From Coprinellus micaceus (taxonomy: Eukaryota; Basidiomycota; Agaricomycetes; Agaricales; Psathyrellaceae), in contig OX596345.1 in the NCBI GenBank assembly GCA_951394405.1, positions 1,488,001 to 1,552,000 of the forward strand: a DNA stretch of 64,000 nucleotides, read 5' to 3'. Both the position numbers and the translations under genes were made by a program. The notes under the pieces are model-generated. The model saw only the letters and a program-made list of their open reading frames with translations, was not told the DNA's origin and made no database searches. Below, one piece after another: positions 47,472-59,072 of the stretch; within the stretch, counting starts at the first letter, position 1; each line of letters starts with the position of its first letter.

Positions 47472-49078
47472 CTAATCCCCGACGACCCGGACTTCCTTGT
47501 TTTTGCCGTGGACCCCATTCCAGAATGATCGGGCGTCTAGAATAGGCTTGCCCTCGGGCTTGATATCACGGACAGAGATAACACCACCATCTTCGCAGCG
47601 GACGAACAATGATTTGGAGGGCTCATTGTTCGGACGTGCGCAGATCACCGAGCCGGGGGTCAGAGGAAGGGCTCGAAGGACGGCATCGGGCATATCTGAC
47701 CGAACCTGCAAATCATGAAGCTGCACCGCACGTTTTGTTGCAGAACCATCTGATGATGTGACCTCAACGAATGTTGTGATCGGCCGCTGCGAGTGGTTTA
47801 ACGTGAGCGGCGCCAGCGGTGATACTCTGAACCGTACCTGATGTCCAATTGCTCTCCACCTACGGGAGACCTCTTCAGCCGTAAAGGACTTTGGATCGAA
47901 GTGGGCGTCTTCCAGTTCGATCATGGGTGCTGGGCGTACCTCGCTACTCCCGTCAATGTACTGGGGGACTGGGGCTTTCTTTGTCTGATGAATAAAGATC
48001 TCGGACACAGAGAGGAAAAGAAGCCCTACCTCTCTTCTATTAACCATATCGCGAAGCACTTGAACGAGGAGTTTGCCTCCTTCTCTTCCAAGCGCTTCTC
48101 TCATCTGATTGAAACGGGCATCGCCTGGTTGTGGCTGGGCAGAGGAATTAGGCCTAGGTTGTAACCAAGAGCTGATCTGCTACGAACCATAGACTTCGAC
48201 GCCCATATGTCCCCTGCGTCGATACCGGACTTTGGGGGCGGTGGCCCTGAGGCTTTCTTCGCTGATGGAAGCATTTCAACTACACAAACCCCCGTCTTTG
48301 ACTCTCCGTTGAGCAAAGCGTGCTGGATGGGTGCAGGGCCTCGATACTGAGGCAGAAGGGAAGGGTGTACATTCAACCTTCGCGTAGGCTGGAAGTGTGA
48401 AAGGTGTTTCCTCGTGAGGATACGTCCGAATGAGGCTGTCACTAGGACGTGGGATTGAGGTGGAGGATTCGTTGAGTTGGCAGTGTCGGTCGCACAGGCA
48501 TAGGATTCGAATAGGACGGGAAGCTAAGGAGAGAGGTATGCAATCAGATGTGACCCCTCCCGCTAGTGAAGGTTGACAATACCTTCCACTTCTTGAATTC
48601 CGCCTTGGTGGGAGGGATGAATTCGAGTCGAACGTCACCCAGAGATTCAATCTTCAGTTTGAGCGGTGCTAAACCTGTGCGTTAACATAACTTGAAGTCA
48701 ACGAACTACAACCTGACGCACACACCGACAATTGGCTACCCCGCCTCCCAACTCTTTGGTCTGGATTTGTCGCAATAACGAGCTCGTCCCACACATCTAG
48801 TTACAGCAAGGTTCAGCCTCTGTATCTTCCTTCAGCCTGGCGTAACCGAGGCTATGAATCGTAGTATCCTCCGAGATAATTGCAGACATACCTCGTGCTT
48901 TGTACAACTCCTCCAGGACGAGGCACGAGAATTCGTCGCGTCCCATGAAGAGTACTTTCAACTTCTCGGCCTGCTCCGAGTTGGTGGTATTACGACGCGT
49001 TGTCTGGTAATAGGCTGCGAGTTTCAGGGCGCGTAGTCGACACGAGTTCGCCCTTGAGGGGATACAGAGCAGCATCAT
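47472..49078 (-). CDS. FMT1: Mitochondrial methionyl-tRNA formyltransferase
   Basis: Transfers a formyl group from 10-formyl-tetrahydrofolate to initiator Met-tRNA for mitochondrial translation. The basic N-terminus from the ATG at 49078 (MMLLCIPSRANSCRLRALKLAAYY) fits a mitochondrial presequence. Then LKVLFMGRDEFSCLVLEELY begins the formyltransferase domain. The folate-binding/catalytic core reads NVHPSLLPQYRGPAPIQHALLNGESKTGVCVVEM, with the Asn-x-His and SLLP-x-YRG-x-AP motifs intact, and is followed by DAGDIWASKSM. The C-terminal half has the tRNA-binding extension (EEVSRRWRAIG, GSVICARP, VRCEDGGVISVRDIKPEGK). Five or so introns; the exact junction around 48110-48190 is not certain. Divergent from the NAT9-like gene, with 181 bp between the two ATGs. 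Confidence 0.92.
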
Positions 49079-49259
49079 GTATGGAGAGAAGTGTCCGTAG
49101 AGTCCAGCGTCCACAGTCGCCGAGCGCTCGCTGTCCCAACGTCGGCATTCCCCGGGGGCGGAGTTTCAACTCCTAACCTTAACCCCAAACTCACTTTAGC
49201 GCTGGTGGTTGGCGGGGGTTCGCTTTTACGAGCTATTACGTTCCTTCTTCTGGACCATA
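49079..49259. promoter_or_regulatory. Compact bidirectional promoter FMT1 / NAT9-like
   Basis: Only 181 bp separate the start codons of the two divergent genes, so both must share this region. No TATA box is evident; a TAGCGCTGG word lies near 49197. Confidence 0.5.
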
Positions 49260-50058
49260 ATGAAATGCAACCTCAACCAAGTTCTAGTCGGCTCAAAAGC
49301 TGTTCTCATTCCCTACTCAGCATCGCATGTTCCCGTCGGTAGTAATCAGTGCCTGTCATTGTTCAAGTCCAACGAGATTTACAGAAATATCACGAATGGA
49401 TGCTCAGTGAAGAGCTGCGAGAACAGACCGCCAGCGAGCCTCTCAGCTTGGAGGACGAATATGAAATGCAGCGTGAGTGATCCTACCTTCTCGGCCTACA
49501 CTTCATCTCACATCGCAATAGAGAAATGGCAGGTTGACGAAGACAAACTCACATTTATCGTACTCTCTCGTGAAGGCGTCGACCTCCCAACAGATTGTTC
49601 GCCTCAAGATAATCGCCTGTCTGAATGTTCTATGGTGGGAGACGTAAACATATTCCTGAACAGTGCTTTGGAGGGGTTGCAGTCCCCGTTAAAGCCCGAC
49701 GACGAGGAAGATGAAGGGCACGCCGAGGTGGAAATCATGATCGCAGGTGAGCTGAGGTGCGCACTGTACTTCCCCAATCCGTCTGAAAGCGTCGGCATCA
49801 GAACCTTCTTACCGACGACGCGGCTACGCTCGTGAAGCCCTGCAGCTGATGCTGCACTACGCCACCGGATACCCCTTCTCCCCCTCCCAACCGATCTTAT
49901 CGCCTCTAAAGATCTCCCCCACCCGCCTCTTAACCAGAATCTCAGAGACGAACACGCCTAGCATATCTCTCTTCGAATCTCTGGGGTTCAAGCTGACGAA
50001 ACGCATTTCCGTTTTCTCCGAGGTAGAAATGCGATGGAATTCAGAAGAAACCTCTTAA
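49260..50058 (+). CDS. NAT9: N-acetyltransferase, NAT9-like (GNAT family)
   Basis: Roughly 210 residues in four exons. Opening MKCNLNQVLVGSKAVLIPYSASHVP joins KYHEWMLSEELREQTASEPLSLEDEYEMQ and then QKWQVDEDKLTFIVL; this order is characteristic of the NAT9 branch of GNAT acetyltransferases. MVGDVNIFLN and an acidic loop (KPDDEEDEGHAEVEIMIA) follow. The acetyl-CoA pyrophosphate loop is PSYRRRGYAREAL, and SISLFESLGFKLTKR closes the fold. Human NAT9 and its relatives bind or act on microtubules; the fungal substrate is unknown. The start at 49260 is the first ATG that fits and puts the protein at normal family length. Nothing is missing. Confidence 0.9.
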
Positions 50059-51009
50059 CCCTTCCGTCCTGCAACCCCCTTCACGCCCGTGCCCTCCGCA
50101 TTGTCGACCCTTGCTGGCCAAGACCAGGTGGACACCAATGGGACGGCACAACTAACGATCCCCCAAAGCCCACTTGTCATTCTCTGTCCGTAGGCCACTG
50201 GTCGGAAACACGAGATCCATGCTTGCACTGGGTGAGAAGGACTTCGGAGTCGTGAAAAGAATGGGTCGGCGAGGGTTTCTAGTAGGACATGTTCCAGGCA
50301 TCGGCCAGGCGGCCCTGTTGGAGTGGCTCATGGGAAGCATGCAACGAGCACAGTCACCTCGTCTAGTCTACACCCATGAACGGTTTTACTGAAGAACTCG
50401 TGCTAGAAAGGTACGGGGTTAATTGGAGGACATACTTCAAGGCTGGCGCGGATATCGGGTCGCAAACGCATGAAGGCGAATATTTGGGTGTGTTACAGCA
50501 GATAATACCTGTGAGCAAACCGTGCAGCCCTTCTCGATGGACGACAATAGACGGCCGAACAAATTTAAGCGCCCGTCATATGCGGTTCGCTGGAATTCCT
50601 GATTTCGATGTAAAGATCTCAATCCATAGTTAATAAGATAAGCCAAGCCCGGACATCGCATTCTGCCTTTCTGTCTCACCATGGAGCGTCCTCCCTCCCT
50701 CTGAAGTAGGCCGTCGTGCGGTCGTGTTGGGAAAGGCGCCCTGGGGCAATGACGACATACCAGCCGGCACGGCTTCATCCTCTGCCGCAGATCGATCAAA
50801 GGTGGCCGTGCAAGCATTTCGCTTGCGGCGGAATTCTGTGGTCTGCGACGACGAGCGGGACTCGGATCTGACCAGGGTACACTTCAACTTTAACGACCAA
50901 CAGGTCAGCGGTTTGGATCCTTCAACTCTCCTCTCCCCGTGAAGCGTATATCACCCAAAACATACCTCTGGATCCGACACCAATCACCCACAAGACCCAC
51001 CAATTCGGA
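50059..51009. other. Intergenic region, no supported gene
   Basis: Frames on the + strand (50174-50392, 50724-50942) and the minus strand (50437-50817) show no family pattern. The + strand frame with GEKDFGVVKRMGRRGFLVG is the most protein-like, but I cannot extend it. A TAAGCGCCC element lies at 50566-50574. Confidence 0.4.
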
Positions 51010-52321
51010 ATGTTCACGGAAGAGACAACCTTTTCGGCGGAGAGTTACTTTGCGTCGCAGCCGCCCCCCCTGACCCTGCAGCACGATGTGGAGAGGGTGA
51101 GGGAGTTCGTTCAGAGGCACAACAACGAGGGAAGGAGCGTTGTTCTGGTCACAGTGAGTCTATGCGCGCATGGGATACGTACAGGAGAACCTGATTCCGA
51201 GCCCCTGTAGAGTGGAGGTACCACTGTGCCTTTGGAGCTCAACGTGTGAGCATATGTTTGCTTAAGCTCCTATACGGCAGGATCTTACCCGGGAGCCATC
51301 CTACTATAGCGTCAGGTTCCTGGATAACTTCAGTGCTGGTGGGCCTCGCGATCATTGGACGACTGTCGACGTTTGTTGACCTGACATTGTCCCAGGAACC
51401 CGAGGTGCAACCTCCGCGGAGTACTTCCTCAAAGCTGGATATGCTGTCATATTCATGCACAGGCAATTCAGCTTGCAGCCATTCAGCAGGCACTACTCAC
51501 ATTCGACGAACCCCTTCCTCGACTTCCTCGAGATCGAGTCCCTAGCTGGCCCGGACTCGAAGACCTCTGCCATCACTGTTACGCCTTCTAAGCGCGAGGA
51601 TCTGCTAGACGTGCTTGGCATGTACAAGGATGTACACAACAGAGGCACTCTGCACACACTTACGTTCGTCACGGTGGACGACTACCTGTGGTTGCTGAGA
51701 GCCGTAAGCCAAGAAATGTCGGCCCTTGGAAGGAGGGCGATGTTCTACCTTGCTGCGGCAGTCAGCGACTTCTTCCTTCCGCGTCAGCGAATGGTACGAC
51801 ATAATCAACGTGAAGACCCTCTATTTCTGACTAGTTGTTTAGTCAGAGCATAAAATTCAATCGGGGAAAGGACGCCTCCAGATCGAAATGGATCAGGTCC
51901 CCAAAATTCTCAAGCCGCTTGTAGATGAGTGGACTAAGGAAGGTTACATTGTTTCCTTCAAGGTCAGTAACATTCTCCCCAACCAACAGCATCTTACTAA
52001 CATTGTACACAGCTCGAGACTGACGATAACCTCCTCATACCCAAAGCCCGAGCCGCATTGGAACGATATGGTCATCAAGTGGTCATTGGTAATGACCTCC
52101 ACAGGCGAAAATACGAGGTCGTATTTGTCTCTCGCAAGGAAAAGGCCTCGGAATCGACGACAACAACGGATATGAACCCGGGCGAGTTCCAGGAGTACTG
52201 GCTAAGGATACCTATCCCCGATACCAGCGGCGGTGTGTCTCCCCATAAGGTCAAGGAAATTGAGGAGGATATCGTGGCCGAGCTCGGGAAGAGGCACGCG
52301 TCATGGATAAGTAGGACGTAG
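51010..52321 (+). CDS. CAB2: Phosphopantothenate-cysteine ligase
   Basis: Second step after pantothenate kinase in coenzyme A synthesis: joins 4'-phosphopantothenate to cysteine with nucleotide hydrolysis, in the cytosol. About 330 residues over six or more exons. Diagnostic motifs: VVLVTSGGTTVPLE (nucleotide-binding), [27 protein letters not shown] across two introns, FYLAAAVSDFFLP, KIQSGKGRLQIEM, KILKPLVDEW and ALERYGHQVVIGNDL. These match the eukaryotic type of the enzyme, not the bacterial CoaBC fusion. The C-terminus is conserved (EIEEDIVAEL). The ATG at 51010 gives the family start (ESYFASQPPP). No sign of damage. Confidence 0.93.
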
Positions 52322-52667
52322 GTTTCGACCAGGGGGAGGAGGAAGAGGGAGAAGGAAGGGGTGTTGGAATACCCGAAACAAACCCGTGGCCCAGGGCGAT
52401 CACTGGCACGATAGGGACTATTGCGAGAATTTGAGGAAGAGAAGGAGGCGGCGATCTAAGCAGTGTATCTAAATGTAAGGCTTATTGTATTATATAAATA
52501 CTAAACCGGGATGGGCTGATTCATGGAATGGGCAGCGCTTTCTAAGGCTCTGATATCTTCCACCTGGCGTGAACTTCCAAGGATCGTAGTGCTACGCCAG
52601 CGCTTATGAACGCCTTCGATCATGCCACCGTGACAGCAAAACACCCGCAAAGCACACGTCCTTGAGG

Positions 52668-52675
52668 TATAAAAA
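52668..52675 (+). promoter_or_regulatory. TATA box
   Basis: TATAAAAA followed by a CT-rich stretch (52690-52720), an arrangement typical of fungal core promoters. It lies 105 bp upstream of the ATG at 52773. Confidence 0.5.
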
Positions 52676-52772
52676 CCCACAGTCTGGCAGCACCTCACTC
52701 TTCACTCGCTTCTCTCCCTCCCGCGGGCCCGTACGGATCTTCCTCGAGAGCTATTAGTGCTGTGAAGTGGGT

Positions 52773-53168
52773 ATGCCAAGGTCCGTCCGCCATGCCATCC
52801 TCACCTCGACGGCACACTTGAATGTGCTCGCGACGAGCCTCAGTTTCGTTCCTGCGTTCGTGCTGGGCTCGTCGCGGATCTCATCGTTCCCTTATCCCTA
52901 CCTCTCGCGCGGTCATAAAACACACGGAACCTGGACTTCACTAGACGCTGGTCGACCGCCTACCAGTGGTCCCAGCTGTCGCCGTCTCAGTGTACTCGTG
53001 TTCGTGCGCCCTCTGGTTGCAGATACCAGCCTTTGGCTACGCCTTAATCGTGTACCAAAGACCAGTGATATGTGTGGCATGCCCGAGGCTGAATGCTTTG
53101 AGGGTGCGTCTGACATCTTCACTGCTGCAGCCACGGCACCTGTTTTTCCGGGGCGCTTGGTGCTCTAG
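52773..53168 (+). CDS. Doubtful protein of unknown function
   Basis: A single frame of 131 residues from a true ATG behind a good TATA box. The N-terminus is hydrophobic (HLNVLATSLSFVPAFVLGSS), like a signal anchor, and is followed by FPYPYLSRGHK. No domain is recognised. A different frame from about 52966 onward is also hydrophobic, so a spliced membrane protein or a broken gene are alternatives. Confidence 0.3.
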   Translation: MPRSVRHAILTSTAHLNVLATSLSFVPAFVLGSSRISSFPYPYLSRGHKTHGTWTSLDAGRPPTSGPSCRRLSVLVFVRPLVADTSLWLRLNRVPKTSDMCGMPEAECFEGASDIFTAAATAPVFPGRLVL

Positions 53169-54322
53169 AGGCTTCAGTGTGGAACGGGAGATATCGAGAT
53201 CCCGAGATGAATGGTTGTGCAACAAGAGGCCATGATCATGCGACATGCGCCAAATTTTTTACCCCCTCTACCTGTTCTCAGGTTTTATGTACTGGAAATG
53301 GGCGCCGGCCTTCTATTACGTCCCTTTGTAAGTCCGTAGATCGATCGAAAGGTGTAGTAGCATTGGATGGTATCGCAAACAGAAGCAAACCGGACTGCCT
53401 TTCATATAAAGCATCTCCCGGTTCGTTGCTTCCTTCTATCACCTACCACAAGCCACTTTCTCCGTGCCGTGGACCTTTGCGACCTGCCGGGTTTGCCTTC
53501 GACGTCCCAGCGCTCCTGTTGTATGACTGCAAACGCGAGGTTACAGGGCACCCGTCGCTGGCAATATGAAGCTCAGCGTACTCCGACATGTTACATATAT
53601 TTGGAGTTCTACGGCGACTCTAAAGTAGTCCTGGAACCCCATCCCTCCTCGTGCCAACTTCGGTAAGCGGCAATTAGGGAACCAAGCGTCGTGCTCGTGG
53701 GGTCAGTCGGCTTCGCGTTGGTCACACGCCCACTGGAATACTGGCATGTTGGGGCGGATGAATTGCTGGCTGCATCATGAGGAGTGCCTTCGTGCTCTAC
53801 AGGGCCAAATTTCTTCTATCCAACCTATTTTCAGGTTTCCGAAACACGTCGCAGGGTGAACGACCTCAATCATGTGGGTACACCTGCCATATATGTCAAT
53901 GATAGTCTGCTGGGTTCGTGGAGGCCGCCGCAGAGTTGGAGTGTATTCTCCCGTACGATCTCCACAGTGACAGGCTATACCTTCCCAAAGGGAAGGCCCG
54001 TACAGCATCTCGACATAATGGGAACCCTGAGAAGTAGTGTCCTTGTTTTGCCCTTTTCCTACGGGCGCTTATCGAAGTGGTCGAATTAACGGTGAAACGT
54101 CGGTATGTGCGACGTCAGTCGCCACATCATCCCTCTTGATGTTCTAGATTCTGAAGAATACTTGGAAATGCTGAATAAAATAAATAAATAATTTCAAAGC
54201 CCCCCTCCCATCCGCAGAGGACCTTGGTAGTACCAAGCGGGGTATACGTATCTAGTTGGAACGGCTAGTTTGAATGTGTAAAGCGAGATGGTCCATGACA
54301 AGTAGAAGGCACAGTCCTAAAC

Positions 54323-57300
54323 TCAAGGCCTCCATCCACCGACCCTCGCCCAAAACATGTCCTCCTTCAACCTGACGATCTCCTTCCACGTCCGCTCTTC
54401 CCACGTCGCTTCGCCCACGTACACCTCCCTCGAGTCTCTGCCGTCCTCCTGGGCACTGATGTCAGAGTCACCTGAAGGTTGGCTTTCGTGTTTCTCAAGA
54501 CCACCTAACGCAGTGGTGGCAAGCGATGGCTCGAGGTCTTCAGGAGTCAAAGCGTAGATAGCGGTACCAGCGGCCTTCTTGACTTCGGTCGGTTTGGAGA
54601 CCTCTGTGATAGTATCAACAGAATCCCTCTTCTCCTTGCTCTCTTCCAATGCAGGAGCCGAGTCTGAGATAGCGGCGACATTGGGTACCTCGGCGGCTGG
54701 GCTTAAGGTCAATTCTGCTGCAGGGGTGGCGAAGCTTTGTGGTGAACCAACGCCGGTAACAGCGTCGACGAACTCTTCCTCGCTTTCGCTATCTACTGTC
54801 TTCTGCTCTGGGGATTGAGATTTGTCATTGCCTGCTTCTGGCACCTTCGCTTTCTCCTTTGTCTCCTGTTCCACCTTTTCCTCCGTCTCCTTCTCCTCTT
54901 CCGCAGGCTTTTCCTCTTTCTTCGCTTCCGCTTCCGCTTCCACCTTCTCCTCTGCCTGATCTTCCACCCTCTCCTCAACTCTCCTTAACGGCGTCCCAGG
55001 CCTCGAGCCCACTTCCCCACTCGTGCTTGAGCTGACTGTTCCACCAGGCGGAGGGGGAACCGCCCTTCTCGCTGCCGCTCTCCTGGGCAAAGGTGGTGGT
55101 GTCAACCCAGCCCCGTTGGCGATCACGCTCGCAATTGCAGGCGAAGCGATTCGAGCTGGGGTACCAGGTGCGTCTGGGGATGTTGGGCGTGATTCGGGTA
55201 GGGGTACTTCTGAGGGCGCCGCAGTGGATGTTGTCGGTGCCGGTGTTGTTGCAGGGGGAGGAGATTCTGGACTTTCCGTGGAATTAGCCGCCTCCGTGAG
55301 CGGTTCGGGAGCAGGTGCGGACACGGCAATCGTTTCCACACCCTCTTGGACTGTGGACACGGCAGGCAGCTCATTGTCCTTGGGCTGCACGGGCGACTGT
55401 GGGTGCGTCATATCGAACACAACCCTCATTGGACTTGAAGGGGCAGACCCTGCGCTCTCTGGGTGGTCGTGTGCCTCCCCGTTTGCTAGAACGACAGAAT
55501 TTCTCTTCCCACTCCTCGGCGGCAGAGGAGGTCCGGAGGCTCGAATCGGTGTCGAAGGTTGTACAGTAGTGGTGATCTCGGGCTCTGGTGGTGGGGGACT
55601 TGCTTCCTTCGCTGGAGCTGGGGGCGGAGGCATCCTCCGCGTGTCCTTCCGTGGGGGTAAGGGCGGTGGAGTTGCAGGGGTAGCCGGAGTATTGGGAGCG
55701 GCAGCGGCTTTCTTCTCTGATACATCACCCGTCCAACTCGACGCGCGGTCCCCAAACGCGCTCGCAATACCTCCCCAAAGACCCCTCCTCCTTGGGGGCA
55801 AGGGAGGCTTCTCGGGCGTAGCGACACCGTTGGGGCTGCTAACGGCAGCGCTAGAAGGTGTAGTTGATGTTGGCGTCGCTGGGATCACAGGAATCTCCTC
55901 TTCCCACACCTTATCGACGATACCCGTCCGTACGAACGACCATAGTTGGCACGTAGCACGCAGTCTGCCGAGGCACCAGCCTGAGGTACAGAGGGGGTAT
56001 ATGGTCATGGGCTGGTTGTTTGGGGAGGACGATACGATGGGGGAAGGGCTTCCGCTATATGAAGGTCCAGGGGATGGCGAAGCCCCCTGAGAGAGAGATT
56101 TGGTAATTGATGGCAGGGGTAGAGCAGAGGAGATGGACGAGGAAGTAGACTGAGCAGAGGCCACTCGGAATACGTACACCTGTTGAGGAGGTTGACTTGG
56201 CCCGCTCTGCGAAGAGGAGGTGGATATTTGAGGGGGTGTTGGTGAAGGGGGTCGCGAACCAGTGATCGCTGAGGTCTTCTTGAAGAAGGATCCGGAAAAC
56301 GAACTGCGGACGCCTGTGAGAGAAGTCATAGAAGGCGGTCTGCGTCGCTGGTGGGCGTGTTCGGAGGCGGCGATGATTATTGCCCCGCACAGGGCGCAAG
56401 AGACGCTGTCGTTGTTGGGACTGACACCAGCAATCGTTGTGGGGCTTGAGTAGATCGTCGTCTCCGAGAAGAGGGTAGTAACCGGAATGGGTTCGATGGT
56501 AAGTTGCCCGCTGTGAATGGCCGAGAGGACTGAACGTCTCGATAGCCAGTTCAGGGCTGGGGCGAGGTCGAGTCGTATAGTAGGTTCACTACAAAAGATG
56601 GTGAGCAGAAACGGGAGGAATAGAGGGGTTGAAGCACGCACACTTCTTCGGATGTGAGGCGGGCAAGGAAGGGAAGAGGCAATAGTGTCGGCATCGCCGG
56701 CGAGATGAGGGACGTTTGGTGCAACGACCGCAGATGGGCGACGAAGAGGAGGAACTCCTGGTAGGGCACATGCGAGCTCAAGAGCTTCACCTGCCTTACC
56801 AGGTCGACACCCCTCTGCTCTCGCTCTCTGAACTTTCCCTTCCCCATGGCCACCTGCATTTCCTTCATTTTCTGCTCCGCCACGTCCTTGTCCTCCTGCA
56901 TCGTTTGCATTTGGACCTGCATCAGCCCGACCATCTCCTCCGCACCCCTCAGTGCCCTCTCTGCATCTTCCACCTTCCTCTCACTCAGATGCTGCGCATA
57001 CCTCGCCTCCGCCACCATTGTATTCGCCTGCCCAAACAGGCTCGCGCTCAGGTCGTCCAAATCCTTCTCTATGGCGACCCGCGCGCTCTCTGCCTGACCC
57101 CTCTGCGCCGCCTCCTCCGTCGCCTTTTCCATCAACCTGTTCAGCTCCGCCGTAACATGCGACTTTTCCACCAGGAGACCCGTGTTCAGCGCGGCGAGGT
57201 GCTGCGTCCTCTCCAACTCGAGCTGGGATATGCGGATGCTCGACTGGCGGAGATTTGCCGAGGAAACGTGGATGTCGTCTTCAAGATCAGAGACTCGGTC

Positions 57301-57603
57301 GTACGACTTGACGAGCTTGTTGTTGAGCTCATTGACCTGCGAGAATAGGTCTTGGATCTGGGACTTCAGAGATGTAATAACCATCTCCTGAGCTTCGGGG
57401 TCGGTCCCCTGTCGTCGATGCTTCGTGGGTTCCGTCGTGGCCTCCCCATGCTCCGCTGCTGGGGTACTTACTTTACCGCCATGTGGGTCGCCACTGGCCC
57501 CAGTGCTCGTAGGTTCCGCTGAGGGAGGTGTAGTGGCTACTCCTGCAGCTGGCGATGACGTTCCATTGACGTGGACCTCCCGGGCGTCGTCGCCGTCAGC
57601 CAT
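54323..57603 (-). CDS. SEC2: Sec2-type Rab GEF with proline-rich tail
   Basis: Two exons (56642-57603 and 54323-56588) give 1075 residues. The N-terminal coiled coil (about residues 70-260) holds the Sec2 exchange domain: QVNELNNKLVKSYDRVSDLEDDI, KSHVTAELNRLMEKATEEA and AIEKDLDDLSASLFGQANTMVAEAR. In yeast Sec2 activates the Rab Sec4 on secretory vesicles for polarised exocytosis. Next is a conserved fungal region with a CALCG motif and CTSGWCLGRLRATCQLWSF-VRTGIVDKVWEEE. The C-terminal 550 residues are Pro/Ser/Glu-rich, with four PPLPPR-like class II SH3 ligands each followed by basic residues and a highly charged Glu/Lys stretch (about residues 840-890). The extreme C-terminus (WKEIVRLKEDMFWARVGG) looks conserved. 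It is much longer than yeast Sec2 (759 residues). Confidence 0.9.
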
Positions 57604-59072
57604 GAGTTATTAACAACACCGATTGGGGGGTAGCTGGAGGTAGAAGAGAAAGAGTGGATGTCGTCCGAGACCGACTGTCGATGATAACGCCAATGGTAGT
57701 GAATCAGAATGAAGACAAGCAAGGTAATCGTACTATACCCGGGCGCAGCCAGGTTGGGTCTTGCGCCCCGACGCCAAGCCTTGGCAAATAAAGGCGCTAT
57801 TCCCTTTTTTGGTCGAACAAGGCCGACCTGCATCGGTGGGCGCTAAAACGCCCCGCGAAACCCTGTTGGGACCAACGTATAAGTGGAAGACACAGGTGAC
57901 GCAGAGAAAAAGCGTGAAAATGTACTCACCTCCTTCAAACAGCGAGAAAGTGAAATGGGGAATAATAGCAGACTTTGTGGCGGCACAGAGCATCTTCGGA
58001 AGGAGCACGCCAACAGGAAAACCCCAGGAATGTTAAGGAGTGAATGAGGTAAGTAAGACCTCCCCCACCTGACGCCTATCAGAGCTATTAAACAATCCCG
58101 TGAGGGACGCGTCATGCTGAATGAATGACCCCATTGACAAGAGCGCGGGAAATGGCAACACTCGTTTATTTTGGCTTATGGAGTAGAAATGAAGAAGCCT
58201 TTAGCAGCACCTATCTGTATATGGTTAATATAGTGTTTTGAAGTCCCAGGGTGGTGGATCCGGAGATAGGTAAACTCGCCATTCAAACGGGGAGGAGTTT
58301 GATTTTCGGTGAATGCCGCGCATGACTTCGGGTCGGGCGCTTAAATCCACATCACTTCTCTTTGTGCTGTATTCGGTGTAATTGGGCTGCCCCAAACGCG
58401 CCTGACGAATTGTGGCAGTCCACGACGTCATGATCAGCGTACCTGCTCCACAGAATAAGCGCCCGAATATCTAAGCGCCCTCAGGCTGCCATCAATTCAA
58501 TTAACCTATTGCGGTTGCGCAGAACGTGAAAAGTGCGCTCAAGGCCCCATCTCATACGCGTCCATCGTCATCATCATCTGTCATTTCTTTCGTATGAATC
58601 GACCAAAGAACAACTGGAAAGACGAGAAGAGCGAACGGAATGTCCAGGTAGTGCGACGGAGACGAGAGAGAGAGAGAAACAGAGAGAAAGAGTATGAAGG
58701 AGCGATGATATGCAATTTGAATACATGTCGACGTGTGTGTGATAGCAATAAAAGTGGATGGCGTATGGCGTGGTATGGTCCTTGACCCCGTCGATGATAT
58801 CTAAATAATCCGACCCGAATTGCGATAGGTTGTAATGGGGAGGGGGATGCTAAAGCGCTAAAAGGTCTTGGGATGCGTAAGTGATAACCAGTAGATAGAT
58901 GCAGAGAAGGAGGCGAACGAGTGAAAGGTGGGAAGGATGGAAAGCGAACGATTGGGAGGACCAGACGAGCAACGAGCGATGAAATGTCCTGATAACGATT
59001 AAATCATAACGAGAGAGCAAGCAAAAGGGAAAGGAAAATAAAAACCCGAAAACATTAAATCCAACCGGACTT
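57604..59072. other. Sec2 promoter and 3' flank of the Ser/Pro-rich gene
   Basis: The part near 57604 is the Sec2 promoter, with a GGGCGCT word at about 57838. Three GGGCGCTTA/TAAGCGCCC elements cluster at 58335-58480. A 68-codon minus-strand ATG frame (58225-58431) overlaps the first and is probably chance. Purine tracts (GAGAGAGAGAG at about 58665 and around 58900-59040) form the C/U-rich 3' flank of the next minus-strand gene. Confidence 0.5.
58335..58480. repeat. Triple GGGCGCTTA/TAAGCGCCC element
   Basis: Exact copies at 58335-58343 (one orientation) and 58456-58464 and 58472-58480 (the other), the last two 16 bp apart. The same word recurs through the window in intergenic DNA, so this is the densest cluster of a possible regulatory site. 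Confidence 0.5.

Larger units (their letters stand above)
52322..54322. other. Two-kilobase region with one doubtful gene
   Basis: Begins with the 3' flank of the CoA-pathway gene. It contains a TATA box and a 132-codon ATG frame (separate entries) and, from about 53175 to 54090, several stop-rich exon-like pieces on the + strand that I could not assemble. A GGGCGCTTA element is at 54063-54071. It may contain a decayed gene. Confidence 0.4.

Noticed and set aside
55023..56090. Long + strand frame of 355 codons opposite Sec2
   Set aside because: It mirrors the Pro/Ser/Glu-rich Sec2 tail, whose codon bias leaves the antisense frame open. Its Gly/Val-rich translation has no independent support.
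58225..58431. 68-residue minus-strand ATG frame as a small gene
   Set aside because: No likeness to any family, overlaps a repeated intergenic element and has no visible promoter signal.
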